From Ensifer adhaerens (lineage in GTDB: Bacteria; Pseudomonadota; Alphaproteobacteria; Rhizobiales; Rhizobiaceae), in assembly GCF_001270265.1 (NCBI RefSeq), contig NZ_LGAP01000001.1, positions 620,001 through 684,000 of the forward strand: a stretch of DNA of 64,000 nt, in the 5' to 3' direction. The position numbers and the translations under genes are program-made. This document shows, piece after piece, positions 45,545 to 53,709 of this stretch; position 1 is the stretch's first letter, and each line of letters begins with the position of its first letter. The notes below the pieces were generated by a model that saw only the letters and a list, made by a program, of their open reading frames with translations, was not told the DNA's origin and ran no database searches.

Positions 45545-47395
45545 TCAGGCGCGGGCGCGCACATAGGAGCCGGGCGCCTCTTCCAGCGTGTTGAGCGTGC
45601 CGCCGGGCTTGCGCGCGGGCACGCGCTTCTTGTCCAGTTTTTCGATCCACTGATGCCAGTGCGGCCACCAGGATCCGGGCGTTTCCTTCGCTGTCCTGAC
45701 CCAGTCGTCGAAGTCGCCCTTGGGCGCACCGCCGGTCCAGAACTGGTATTTGCCCTTGTCCGGCGGATTGACGACACCGGCGATGTGGCCGGAGCCGGAA
45801 AGTACGTAAGTGACCTTGCCGCCGAATGACGAGCTGCCGAGGAAAACGGAGCGCGGTGGGGCGATATGGTCCTCCTTCGTCGCCAGATTGTAGATCGGGA
45901 TCTTGACGTCGCCGAGCGATACCTGCTTGCCGGCCAGCATCATCTCGCCCTTCGATAGGCGGTTTTCCAGGTAGCAGTTGCGCAGGTAGAAGGAGTGGTT
46001 GGCCGCCGGCATCCGGGTCGAATCGGAATTCCAATAGAGCAGGTCGAAGGGCAGGGGCTCCTGACCCTTGAGGTAGTTGTTTACGAAGTAGGGCCAGATC
46101 AGCTCGGAGGCGCGCAGCATATTGAACGCCGTCGCCATCTTCGAGCCGTCGAGATAGCCGGCAACCCGCATGTTGGCTTCCATCTGGCTGATCTGGTCTT
46201 CATCGACGAAGACCTTGAGATCCCCCGCGTGGGTGAAATCGACCTGTGTCGTGAAAAGCGTTGCCGAGTGGATGCGCTCGTCGCCCTCTGCGGCATGAAG
46301 CGCAAGCGTTGCGGCCAAAAGCGTTCCGCCGACGCAATAGCCGATGGCATTGACGTCCCGTTCACCCGTCGCCTGCTCGACGGTGTCGAGCGCAAAGCCG
46401 ATGCCCTCGCGTGCGTACGCTTCCCAATCCTTGGTCGCATGCCGCTCGTCCGGGTTGACCCAGGAGATGACGAAGACCGTGTGACCCTGGTCGACCGCCC
46501 ACTTGATGAAGGATTTTTGTGGGTTGAGGTCGAGCACATAGAACTTGTTGATCCACGGCGGGCAGATCAACAGCGGACGCTTGAGCACGGTTTCCGTCGA
46601 GGCTTCGTACTGAATCACCTGGCAGACGTCGCTCTGCGCAATCACCTTGCCGGGGGTGATCGCGATGTTCTCGCCGATCGCGAATTTGCTGGTATCGGTC
46701 TGCCTCAACCGCAAATCGCCGCGACCTGCAGCGACGTCCTCGGCAAACATCTGCATGCCCTTGACGAGGTTGGCGCCGTTGGTCGCCACCGTTTCCCGGT
46801 AGAGCTGCGGATTGGTGGTAACGAAATTGGTCGGCGAGAGCGCGCTCGAAATCTGCCGGACATAGAAGGCAGCCTTGTGCTTGGTGTGATCGTCGAGGCC
46901 CTCGGCGTCGCGCACCATCTTGTCGGCCCAATCCGACGTGATGAAATAGGCCTGCCGGACAAAATCGAAGAAGGGGTTTTTTACCCAATCCTCGTCCGTG
47001 AAGCGTTTGTCCATCCGCTGTAGGCTGGCAGGATCCGCGGCGGCAACATCACCGGACATGCGATGCAGGGTTCGAGACCACATCTCGAAGAAGCTGCCCA
47101 TGAGATGGGTCTGTGCTTCAAGCGTCCGGCGCGGATCGGAAAGCCAATACTCAGAAACCCTGGAGAGGGTCTTGACCATATCGGTGACGGGTTCTGAGAA
47201 CACGTCGGATTTTTCGCCGGTCTCGCGCGGCGCAAGCCAGGCGGAGGCTGCCTTGCCGAGCTGTTCCATCGCGCGGGCAAGGTTGACCGCAAGGCTTTCA
47301 GGATCCTTGACAATGTAGGGTTCAACGGACTTCGGGTCGAAGCCAGCAAAGCCGTCCTTGCCGGCGTGGCCTTCGGCATTCCTGTCTGCTGTCAC
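45545..47395 (-). CDS. phaC: Class I poly(3-hydroxyalkanoate) synthase
   Basis: Polymerises 3-hydroxybutyryl-CoA into PHB storage granules. The 616-residue product has the lipase-like box GYCVGG with the catalytic Cys, the catalytic Asp in [14 protein letters not shown], the His in [13 protein letters not shown], and family blocks [18 protein letters not shown] and [13 protein letters not shown]. The N-terminal third is typical of class I enzymes. GTG 47395 is chosen for its GGAGGAAA site and because upstream residues look non-coding. phaA/phaB and phasin genes are not nearby; sfsA follows by 20 bases. A short AT-rich gap separates it from the divergent lipoprotein gene. Confidence 0.95.
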   Translation of the reverse strand: MTADRNAEGHAGKDGFAGFDPKSVEPYIVKDPESLAVNLARAMEQLGKAASAWLAPRETGEKSDVFSEPVTDMVKTLSRVSEYWLSDPRRTLEAQTHLMGSFFEMWSRTLHRMSGDVAAADPASLQRMDKRFTDEDWVKNPFFDFVRQAYFITSDWADKMVRDAEGLDDHTKHKAAFYVRQISSALSPTNFVTTNPQLYRETVATNGANLVKGMQMFAEDVAAGRGDLRLRQTDTSKFAIGENIAITPGKVIAQSDVCQVIQYEASTETVLKRPLLICPPWINKFYVLDLNPQKSFIKWAVDQGHTVFVISWVNPDERHATKDWEAYAREGIGFALDTVEQATGERDVNAIGYCVGGTLLAATLALHAAEGDERIHSATLFTTQVDFTHAGDLKVFVDEDQISQMEANMRVAGYLDGSKMATAFNMLRASELIWPYFVNNYLKGQEPLPFDLLYWNSDSTRMPAANHSFYLRNCYLENRLSKGEMMLAGKQVSLGDVKIPIYNLATKEDHIAPPRSVFLGSSSFGGKVTYVLSGSGHIAGVVNPPDKGKYQFWTGGAPKGDFDDWVRTAKETPGSWWPHWHQWIEKLDKKRVPARKPGGTLNTLEEAPGSYVRARA

Positions 47396-47504
47396 CCGGT
47401 TTCCTCCACAGCATCTTGTTTGTTTTGTATTTTTACATTCTGCCCGAAAATGATTACAAGGGCTAGCGCATCGTCGCGCCACGAAAACAGAGGTCTTTGC
47501 CAGT

Positions 47505-47813
47505 ATGCTCGCCGTCGGAAAACAGCGCTCCATCACCTGGGTTGCCGGGGTCATTCTCCTTGGCACGCTTGCGGGCTGCAACAGCCAGAAGACCCCGTTT
47601 GAAAACTATCCTTCCGTCTATGGTCAGAAGCCGGCGGCGACGCAGCAGATGACCAACGAGGAAGCCGCCGACATGCAAGCACGGCTGACCGCTCTCGGTG
47701 CTGCGCGCAAATCCGGTTCCATTTCCGAAGCTGAGTATCAGCGTCGTATGAAGGAAATGCGTACGCTCGCCGAAGACCACGGGTCCGACACGCTGAAACA
47801 GATCGAGAATTAG
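47505..47813 (+). CDS. Small lipoprotein
   Basis: A 102-residue predicted lipoprotein: basic N-terminus, hydrophobic core (ITWVAGVILLGTLAGC) with lipobox LAGC, Cys at about residue 25. The mature part is short, polar and helical. It ends in a segment (GSISEAEYQRRMKEMRTLAE) that resembles the SHOCT-type short C-terminal helix pair. The function is unknown. It is divergent from phaC and co-directional with the aminotransferase gene, 125 bases upstream of it. Confidence 0.82.
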   Translation: MLAVGKQRSITWVAGVILLGTLAGCNSQKTPFENYPSVYGQKPAATQQMTNEEAADMQARLTALGAARKSGSISEAEYQRRMKEMRTLAEDHGSDTLKQIEN

Positions 47814-47937
47814 CACTTGCGTTTCAGGTGATTTGGACGCAAAGCGTTCAATGGCCGCAGTGACGGCCGTTCACCAAAGCGCATGTTTTCGCGACGGCCA
47901 ACCGCTGGCGGAGACGTGCGCCAAACGAGGTTTGGAG

Positions 47938-49155
47938 ATGGAAGAGTTTCACAAAGTCCGGCGTTTGCCGCCTTATGTTTTCGAACAGGTCAACCGTTTG
48001 AAAGCAAGCGCGCGAGCGGCCGGTGCTGACATCATCGACCTCGGCATGGGCAATCCGGATCTTCCCACTCCACAGTCGATTGTCGACAAGCTCTGCGAGG
48101 CCGTTCAGGACCCGCGCACGCATCGTTATTCGTCGTCGAAGGGCATTCCCGGGCTGCGTCGTGCCCAGGCCGCCTATTACGCCCGCCGCTTCGGCGTCAA
48201 GCTGAACCCGGACACGCAGGTCGTCGCCACCCTTGGCTCCAAGGAAGGCTTCGCCAACATGGCCCAGGCGATCACCGCGCCGGGCGACGTGATCCTGTGC
48301 CCCAATCCGACCTATCCGATCCATGCCTTCGGCTTCCTGATGGCCGGTGGTGTCATCCGCTCGATTTCGGTCGAGCCCGACGACACGTTCTTCGGACCGC
48401 TGGAGCGCGCCGTTCGCCATTCGATTCCGAAGCCGCTGGCGCTGATCCTCAACTACCCGTCGAACCCGACGGCTCAGGTCGCCACGCTCGATTTCTACAA
48501 GGAAGTCGTGGCGTTTGCGAAGAAGCACGACATCATCGTGCTGTCGGATCTGGCCTATTCGGAGATCTACTTCAACGACGCACCGCCGCCATCCGTGCTT
48601 GAAGTGCCGGGTGCGATCGACTGCACGGTCGAGTTCACCTCGATGTCGAAGACCTTCTCCATGCCCGGCTGGCGCATGGGTTTTGCCGTCGGCAACGAGC
48701 GGCTGATCGCGGCGCTGACGCGCGTGAAGTCCTACCTCGACTATGGCGCGTTCACGCCGATCCAGGTGGCGGCCACCCAGGCGCTCAACGGTGACGGCAG
48801 CGACATCGCCGAAGTCCGCAACATCTACAAGCGTCGCCGCGACGTGATGGTCGAAAGCTTCGGCAAGGCCGGCTTCGACGTGCCGCCGCCGGCAGCGACG
48901 ATGTTTGCCTGGGCCAAGATCCCGGAGAAGTTCCGTCACCTCGGATCCCTCGAATTCTCCAAGCTGCTCGTCGAAAAGGCCGATGTGGCCGTAGCACCTG
49001 GTATCGGCTTCGGTGAGCAGGGTGACGACTACGTGCGTCTCGCCCTCGTCGAGAACGAGCACCGGATTCGCCAGGCGGCCCGCAATATCAAGAAGTTCCT
49101 GTCCACGGCTGACGAGACGATGCACAACGTCATCTCGCTCAACGCGCATCGGTAA
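47938..49155 (+). CDS. PLP-dependent class I/II aminotransferase (AlaC / LL-DAP aminotransferase-like)
   Basis: Fold type I PLP enzyme of 405 residues. Conserved features: IDLGMGNPDLPTPQSIVDKL near the N-terminus, GSKEGFANMAQAI, the NYPSNPTAQVA loop, SDLAYSEIYF with the cofactor-binding Asp and Tyr, and the Schiff-base Lys in SMSKTFSMPGWRMG. The sequence is of the type annotated as alanine or LL-diaminopimelate aminotransferase. It directly precedes hom, so a role in aspartate-family or alanine metabolism is suggested but not proven. The open frame begins at 47833; ATG 47938 (MEEFHKVRRLPPYVF) is the family start. Confidence 0.9.
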   Translation: MEEFHKVRRLPPYVFEQVNRLKASARAAGADIIDLGMGNPDLPTPQSIVDKLCEAVQDPRTHRYSSSKGIPGLRRAQAAYYARRFGVKLNPDTQVVATLGSKEGFANMAQAITAPGDVILCPNPTYPIHAFGFLMAGGVIRSISVEPDDTFFGPLERAVRHSIPKPLALILNYPSNPTAQVATLDFYKEVVAFAKKHDIIVLSDLAYSEIYFNDAPPPSVLEVPGAIDCTVEFTSMSKTFSMPGWRMGFAVGNERLIAALTRVKSYLDYGAFTPIQVAATQALNGDGSDIAEVRNIYKRRRDVMVESFGKAGFDVPPPAATMFAWAKIPEKFRHLGSLEFSKLLVEKADVAVAPGIGFGEQGDDYVRLALVENEHRIRQAARNIKKFLSTADETMHNVISLNAHR

Positions 49156-49194
49156 AAGACGGGGGCGTGCCAGGCGCGCGCCCCTACCGCAACG

Positions 49195-49215
49195 GCCCCG
49201 CCGTTCTGGCGGGGC
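49195..49215 (+). other. Hairpin between the aminotransferase gene and hom
   Basis: An 8-bp stem GCCCCGCC / GGCGGGGC with a GTTCT loop. There is no T-run, so it may be a processing or weak attenuation structure rather than a terminator. It lies 19 bases before hom. Confidence 0.4.
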
Positions 49216-49233
49216 GCCCTCACATGTTAGGAA

Positions 49234-50562
49234 ATGGCTATGGCAGATGCCCTCAAAATCGGCATTGCGGGCTTGGGTACCGTCGGTGCCTCGCTCGTGC
49301 GAATCCTCCAGGATCGTCACGAGATGCTGGCAACGACATGTGGCAGGGCGATCGAAATTACAGCCGTAACGGCGCGCGATCGCTCTAGGGATCGCGGCGT
49401 TGACCTGTCGATGACGACCTGGTTCGACGATGCCGTTTCGCTTGCTGCCAAGGCCGATATCGATGTCTTCATCGAACTGATGGGCGGTTCCGGCGACCCG
49501 GCTTATGCAGCGGTCAAGACGGCGCTTAGCCGTGGGATCCATGTCGTCACCGCCAACAAGGCGTTGCTGGCGGCGCACGGCATCGAGCTTGCAACCATTG
49601 CCGAGAAGAACGGCGCGCTGCTCAACTATGAAGCGGCCGTTGCCGGTGGCATTCCCGTCATCAAGGCGCTGCGCGAATCCATGACCGGCAATACGATCTC
49701 GCGCGTCTACGGGATCATGAACGGCACCTGTAACTACATCCTGACAAAGATGGAAAAGGAAGAGCTTTCCTTCGAGGCCTGCCTGAAGGAAGCGCAGAGG
49801 CTCGGTTATGCCGAGGCAGACCCGGCCTTCGACATCGAAGGCAACGATACCGCACACAAGCTGTCGATCCTGACGAGCCTGGCCTTCGGCACGGCGATCG
49901 CTGCTGACGACATCTATCTCGAAGGCATCACCAACATCTCCATCGATGATATTCATGCTGCGGCCGATCTCGGGTACCGGATCAAGCTTCTCGGCGTTGC
50001 CCAGCGCACCGAAAGCGGCATCGAGCAACGGGTGCACCCGACAATGGTTCCCTATGATTCGGTGATCGCCCAGGTCGACGGCGTCACCAATGCGGTCGCG
50101 ATCGAATCCGATATTCTCGGCGAGCTGCTGATGGTCGGGCCCGGTGCCGGCGGCAACGCCACGGCGTCCGCCGTTCTTGGCGACGTTGCCGATATCGCCA
50201 AGAGCCGCCCTGGCGCGCAGCATGTACCGGCCTTCGGCCGCCCGACCAATGCGTTGCTGCCCTACAAGCGCGCGCAGATCCAGAGCCACGAAGGCGGTTA
50301 CTTCATCCGCCTGAAGGTCGTCGATCGCACCGGTGTCTTTGCAAGCATTGCTTCGCGCATGGCCGAGAACGGTATCTCGCTGGAATCGATCATGCAGCAT
50401 TCCAAGCACCCGAAGGAATCATTCGAGCCGCAGACCATCATCCTGGTGACGCACGCGACCGCCGAGCATTCGGTGCGCGATGCGATCGTCGCGATCAAGG
50501 GCGAGGGCTATCTGGTCGGCGAGCCGCAGGTGATCCGCATCGAGCGACCGAAGGCAGCCTAG
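49234..50562 (+). CDS. hom: Homoserine dehydrogenase
   Basis: NAD(P)H-dependent reduction of aspartate semialdehyde to homoserine, the branch to threonine and methionine. The 442-residue product has the nucleotide fold IGIAGLGTVGASLVRIL, the catalytic region GTCNYILTKM and AEADPAFDIEGNDTAHKL (with the Lys and Glu/Asp ligands), and a C-terminal ACT domain (KVVDRTGVFASIASRMAENG, about residues 355-440) for allosteric control by threonine. ATG 49234 or 49240 could be the start. A terminator follows 22 bases downstream. Confidence 0.96.
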   Translation: MAMADALKIGIAGLGTVGASLVRILQDRHEMLATTCGRAIEITAVTARDRSRDRGVDLSMTTWFDDAVSLAAKADIDVFIELMGGSGDPAYAAVKTALSRGIHVVTANKALLAAHGIELATIAEKNGALLNYEAAVAGGIPVIKALRESMTGNTISRVYGIMNGTCNYILTKMEKEELSFEACLKEAQRLGYAEADPAFDIEGNDTAHKLSILTSLAFGTAIAADDIYLEGITNISIDDIHAAADLGYRIKLLGVAQRTESGIEQRVHPTMVPYDSVIAQVDGVTNAVAIESDILGELLMVGPGAGGNATASAVLGDVADIAKSRPGAQHVPAFGRPTNALLPYKRAQIQSHEGGYFIRLKVVDRTGVFASIASRMAENGISLESIMQHSKHPKESFEPQTIILVTHATAEHSVRDAIVAIKGEGYLVGEPQVIRIERPKAA

Positions 50563-50584
50563 TTCCAGGCGCAAATCTGTTGAG

Positions 50585-50624
50585 AAAGGGCCCCATCGAC
50601 CATTGGCGTCGGTGGGGCCCTTTT
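50585..50624 (+). terminator. Rho-independent terminator after hom
   Basis: A 12-bp-class stem AAAGGGCCCCA...TGGGGCCCTTTT with an internal GTCG/CGAC extension; a T-run closes it, 22 bases after the stop codon. Confidence 0.9.
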
Positions 50625-50654
50625 CATGCCGGGTTTTGCGTGCGCGCATTGTTC

Positions 50655-50760
50655 GCTACAGCGCCGCGCGTCAGACATGACGCGCAAAGGACGCTGTAGC
50701 ACTTGAAACTTGCTGCATGATTTTATCCTTAAATCGGATCCGATTTAAGGGATCATGCAG
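50655..50760. repeat. Rhizobial double-palindrome intergenic repeat
   Basis: Two adjoining hairpins. The first (50655-50700) pairs GCTACAGCG with CGCTGTAGC outside and GCGCGTCA with TGACGCGC inside. The second (50712-50760) pairs CTGCATGAT with ATCATGCAG outside and CCTTAAATCGG with CCGATTTAAGG inside. This two-part palindrome is, from memory, a familiar interspersed element of Sinorhizobium/Rhizobium chromosomes. It lies between the hom terminator and recJ, so it is part of the recJ upstream region. Confidence 0.75.
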
Positions 50761-50792
50761 TAAGAACGAAGAGATTGAGGCAGGTGGACAGC

Positions 50793-52595
50793 ATGGAAGA
50801 ACCGGTAGATCCGATACAGCGAGCTTTCCTTGGCGTGGAACGGTCGATCAGCGGTCAACGCTGGGTGTCGCGTCTCGATCAGGCCGGCCAGAACCGGGCA
50901 CTGGCGATCAGTCAGGTCCATGGCTATTCCGATCTGATCGGCCGCGTGCTTGCCGGGCGTGGAGTAACGCTCGACGATGCGGCGGTCTTCCTCGACCCGA
51001 CGCTTCGTTCGCTGATGCCGGATCCCGATACCATGACCGACTGCCGTAAGGCGGCTGAGCGCCTCGCGGTTGCGATTTCCAGGCGCGAGAAGGTCGTGAT
51101 CTTCGGCGACTACGACGTAGACGGAGCCGCATCGTCGGCGCTGATGGCGCGCTTCCTCAAACATTTCGGGCTCGAGGCCGAGATCTATATCCCCGATCGT
51201 ATCTTCGAGGGTTATGGCCCCAACCCACAGGCGATCGAACAGTTGATCGACAACGGCGCCAGGCTCATCGTCACCGTCGATTGCGGCTCGACCAGCCACG
51301 AGGCGCTTACGGTGGCAGCGCAGCGCAACGTCGATGTGGTCGTCATCGACCATCACCAGGTCGGCTCGTCGCTGCCGCCATGCCATGCGCTCGTCAACCC
51401 CAACCGCGAGGACGATCTCTCCGGTCAAGGACACCTTTGCGCGGCCGGCGTCGTTTATCTCGTTCTCGTCAATACGATGCGTGTGCTGCGTGCCGCCGGT
51501 GACGCCCGCGTCGGGTCTTTCGATCTGCTGGCGCAACTCGACCTTGTGGCGCTCGCAACCGTTTGTGACGTGGTGCCGCTCAAGGGGCTCAATCGCGCCT
51601 ACGTCGTCAAGGGGCTGATTGCAGCCCGGCACATGGGCAATGTCGGGCTGGCGGCTCTGTTGCGCAAGGCGGCGATCGGCGGTCCGGTGACGCCGTATCA
51701 TCTCGGGTTTCTGGTCGGGCCGCGCATCAATGCCGGCGGCCGCATTGGCGACGCGGCGCTTGGCAGCCGCCTGTTGACGATGGGCGATAGTGCCGCCGCT
51801 GAAACGATCGCGGCACGGCTCGACGAACTCAACCGCGAACGGCAGGCAATGGAGGCCGCGATGCTGGCTGAAGCCGAAGCCGAGGTTCTGGCCGAGTACG
51901 GCACGGGTGAGGGGGCCTCCGTGATCGTGACGGCACGGGAGAACTGGCACCCGGGAATAGTCGGGCTGATTGCAGCGAGAATAAAGGAGAAGTTCCGCCG
52001 TCCGACCTTCGCCATTGCCTTCGATCCGAATGGTCGAGGCACGGGATCCGGCCGGTCGATCGCTGGTTTCGACATGGGAAAGATGGTTCGTGCGGCCGTC
52101 GACGGCGGATTGTTGGTGAAGGGCGGCGGCCACGCCATGGCGGCAGGCCTGACGGTCGAGCGGGCGAAGCTCGGCCGGCTGCGGCAATTCTTCGAGGAGA
52201 AGGCAGAAGCGGCCGTGCGCGACCTCGTTGCCGTCCAGACGCTAAAGGTCGATGGTGCGCTCGGTGCGTCTGGCGCAACACTAGAGCTGATCGATTTGCT
52301 GGAGCAGGCCGGGCCCTACGGCTCCGCCCACCCGCAGCCAGTTTTTGCCTTCCCGCAGCATCGGTTGCGCGATTGCCGTCAGGTTGGAGCAAACCATATC
52401 AAGATCACGATCGAGGGGCAGGACGGCAGCCGCCTCGACGGTATCGCGTTTCGAGCCGTGGAGACGCCGCTCGGGGACCTTCTGTTCGCAAGCCGTGGCG
52501 CGTCGATTCATGTGGCGGGATCGGTCTCCGCAGATCTCTGGCAAGGCCAGCGCCGCGTGCAACTCCGCGTTGCCGACGCGGCGAAGGCTGTTTGA
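50793..52595 (+). CDS. recJ: Single-stranded-DNA-specific exonuclease RecJ
   Basis: 5'-3' exonuclease on single-stranded DNA, acting in RecF-pathway recombination, mismatch and base-excision repair. The 600-residue product shows the DHH-family motifs: VIFGDYDVDGAASSALM, VTVDCGSTSHEA, VVVIDHHQVG (the DHH), CDVVPLKGLNRAYVVKGL, and the C-terminal DHHA1 segment GGGHAMAAGLTVE. ATG 50793 is chosen with AGGCAGGTGG upstream; the frame is open from 50775. A palindromic repeat occupies the upstream region. Confidence 0.96.
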   Translation: MEEPVDPIQRAFLGVERSISGQRWVSRLDQAGQNRALAISQVHGYSDLIGRVLAGRGVTLDDAAVFLDPTLRSLMPDPDTMTDCRKAAERLAVAISRREKVVIFGDYDVDGAASSALMARFLKHFGLEAEIYIPDRIFEGYGPNPQAIEQLIDNGARLIVTVDCGSTSHEALTVAAQRNVDVVVIDHHQVGSSLPPCHALVNPNREDDLSGQGHLCAAGVVYLVLVNTMRVLRAAGDARVGSFDLLAQLDLVALATVCDVVPLKGLNRAYVVKGLIAARHMGNVGLAALLRKAAIGGPVTPYHLGFLVGPRINAGGRIGDAALGSRLLTMGDSAAAETIAARLDELNRERQAMEAAMLAEAEAEVLAEYGTGEGASVIVTARENWHPGIVGLIAARIKEKFRRPTFAIAFDPNGRGTGSGRSIAGFDMGKMVRAAVDGGLLVKGGGHAMAAGLTVERAKLGRLRQFFEEKAEAAVRDLVAVQTLKVDGALGASGATLELIDLLEQAGPYGSAHPQPVFAFPQHRLRDCRQVGANHIKITIEGQDGSRLDGIAFRAVETPLGDLLFASRGASIHVAGSVSADLWQGQRRVQLRVADAAKAV

Positions 52596-52674
52596 CAGGG
52601 ATACATGGCGAAGCGCAGTGCGCACCAAAGCGTAGCCAAATCAAAGGTTTGGTATAATAGGCTAAACTCTTTAA

Positions 52675-52750
52675 TGGTGCGCCCAACGGGACTCGAACCC
52701 GTGTTGCCGCCGTGAGAGGGCGGCGTCCTAGACCGCTAGACGATGGGCGC
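52675..52750 (-). tRNA. tRNA-Glu(CUC)
   Basis: A 76-base gene including CCA. On the minus strand: acceptor GCGCCCA / TGGGCGC, anticodon arm CCGCC-CTCTCAC-GGCGG with anticodon CTC, T-arm ACGGGTTCGAGTCCCGT. Upstream bases resemble those of the three UUC genes nearby (GCCCACACAGC), so it is part of the same family of units, although its -10 box (TGCAAG) is weaker. Confidence 0.95.
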
Positions 52751-52940
52751 ACTCGCTGTGTGGGCGCCTTGCAGCCAGTGGGTTTGAAGGCGGCAAGTGC
52801 ACATCTGCGGATTCTTGTGCTTTTCTGTTAAAAAGCAACAGCAAAAATGCGCTGCCGACCGCTCGATCCTCGGCGTACCAGAAACGCCTCTCGCCGCGTA
52901 AGCGACATGGGAGCTTGCGATACTGACGGGATTGTCACAG

Positions 52941-53015
52941 TGGCACGCCCTAGGGGAGTCGAACCCCTCTTCCCAGAATGAAAATCTGGTGTCCTAACCG
53001 ATAGACGAAGGGCGC
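52941..53015 (-). tRNA. tRNA-Glu(UUC), copy 1
   Basis: A 75-base gene with CCA. Minus strand: GCGCCCTTCGTCTATCGGTT start, anticodon arm CCAGA-TTTTCAT-TCTGG with anticodon TTC, T-arm GGGGTTCGACTCCCC, end GGGCGTGCCA. It is identical to two further copies. A promoter lies at 53033-53061. Confidence 0.95.
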
Positions 53016-53032
53016 ACTTGCTGTGTGGGCGT

Positions 53033-53061
53033 CTTATAGTCAGCGCTTTTGCCGGCTGCAA
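53033..53061 (-). promoter_or_regulatory. Sigma-70 type promoter of tRNA-Glu(UUC) copy 1
   Basis: Read on the minus strand: TTGCAG, 17 bases, TATAAG. The -10 box is 17 bases before the mature tRNA 5' end. The same arrangement precedes the other two copies. Confidence 0.75.
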
Positions 53062-53213
53062 GCGCTAATGTCAGGATTTTCGAAGTTTTTCTGTGAAAAA
53101 TGCTGGAAAAATCACGGGTTAAAAACACCGCGCCCGTGGCAGACACAGAGGGGAGCATGGACCACGCAATCGGCGTTAAATCAGTGGCGAATGTGCTGGG
53201 GAGAGGATCACAG

Positions 53214-53288
53214 TGGCACGCCCTAGGGGAGTCGAACCCCTCTTCCCAGAATGAAAATCTGGTGTCCTAACCGATAGACGAAGGGCGC
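53214..53288 (-). tRNA. tRNA-Glu(UUC), copy 2
   Basis: A 75-base gene with CCA and anticodon TTC, identical over its whole length to the other two UUC copies. A promoter lies at 53306-53334. Confidence 0.95.
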
Positions 53289-53305
53289 ACTTGCTGTGTG
53301 GGCGC

Positions 53306-53334
53306 CTTATAGTCAGCGCCTTTGCAGACTGCAA
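53306..53334 (-). promoter_or_regulatory. Sigma-70 type promoter of tRNA-Glu(UUC) copy 2
   Basis: Minus strand TTGCAG, 17 bases, TATAAG, at the same distance from the tRNA as in copy 1; the spacer sequence differs, the boxes do not. Confidence 0.75.
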
Positions 53335-53498
53335 GCGCTAATCTGAGAATTCGAGCGCTTTTCCTGTGAAAAGAACCGGAAAAATCTGCGGCCACTCGGT
53401 CGTCCCGGAGAGCGGCACATGGTCGAGCGCGCGTCGGATTCTCGACGCAAAACTGCCGATCACGAACAGGGAAATCACGTGTGAGGGGAGGGTCACAG

Positions 53499-53573
53499 TG
53501 GCACGCCCTAGGGGAGTCGAACCCCTCTTCCCAGAATGAAAATCTGGTGTCCTAACCGATAGACGAAGGGCGC
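53499..53573 (-). tRNA. tRNA-Glu(UUC), copy 3
   Basis: A 75-base gene with CCA and anticodon TTC, identical to copies 1 and 2. A promoter lies at 53591-53619. Confidence 0.95.
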
Positions 53574-53590
53574 ACTTGCTGTGTGGGCGT

Positions 53591-53619
53591 CTTATAGTCA
53601 GGCGATTTGATTACCGCAA
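53591..53619 (-). promoter_or_regulatory. Sigma-70 type promoter of tRNA-Glu(UUC) copy 3
   Basis: Minus strand TTGCGG, 17 bases, TATAAG. The -35 box has one change from the other two copies, while spacing is retained. Confidence 0.7.
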
Positions 53620-53709
53620 GCGTCAATTTTCATTTTTCTGTAAAAAATGCACAGGCAGGGGGAAGGGGGCGGATTCTGTGGATTAACCCGTGGAAACAAG
53701 GGCTTGCGT

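Larger units (their letters stand above)
52936..53640 (-). repeat. Tandem triplication of a tRNA-Glu(UUC) unit
   Basis: Three units start at 52941, 53214 and 53499 (spacings of 273 and 285 bases). Each holds an identical tRNA gene, a common 5' flank (GACGCCCACACAGCAAGT with -10 and -35 boxes) and a common 3' flank (CACTGTGA). Similarity then fades, with further partial matches (GCGCTT, TTTTCACAG) about 60-90 bases upstream of each tRNA. This is a segmental duplication with the tRNAs kept identical and the spacers drifting. Confidence 0.85.

Noticed and set aside
47848-50409. 853-codon open frame on the minus strand opposite the aminotransferase and hom genes
   Set aside because: It is the antisense shadow of two clear genes; high third-position GC keeps the opposite frame open. 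The translation is His/Arg/Asp-rich without any family motif.
52941-53573. Regularly spaced identical 75-base repeats suggestive of an array such as CRISPR
   Set aside because: The repeats are complete tRNA-Glu cloverleaves with promoters, and the spacing of about 275-285 bases is far too wide for CRISPR.
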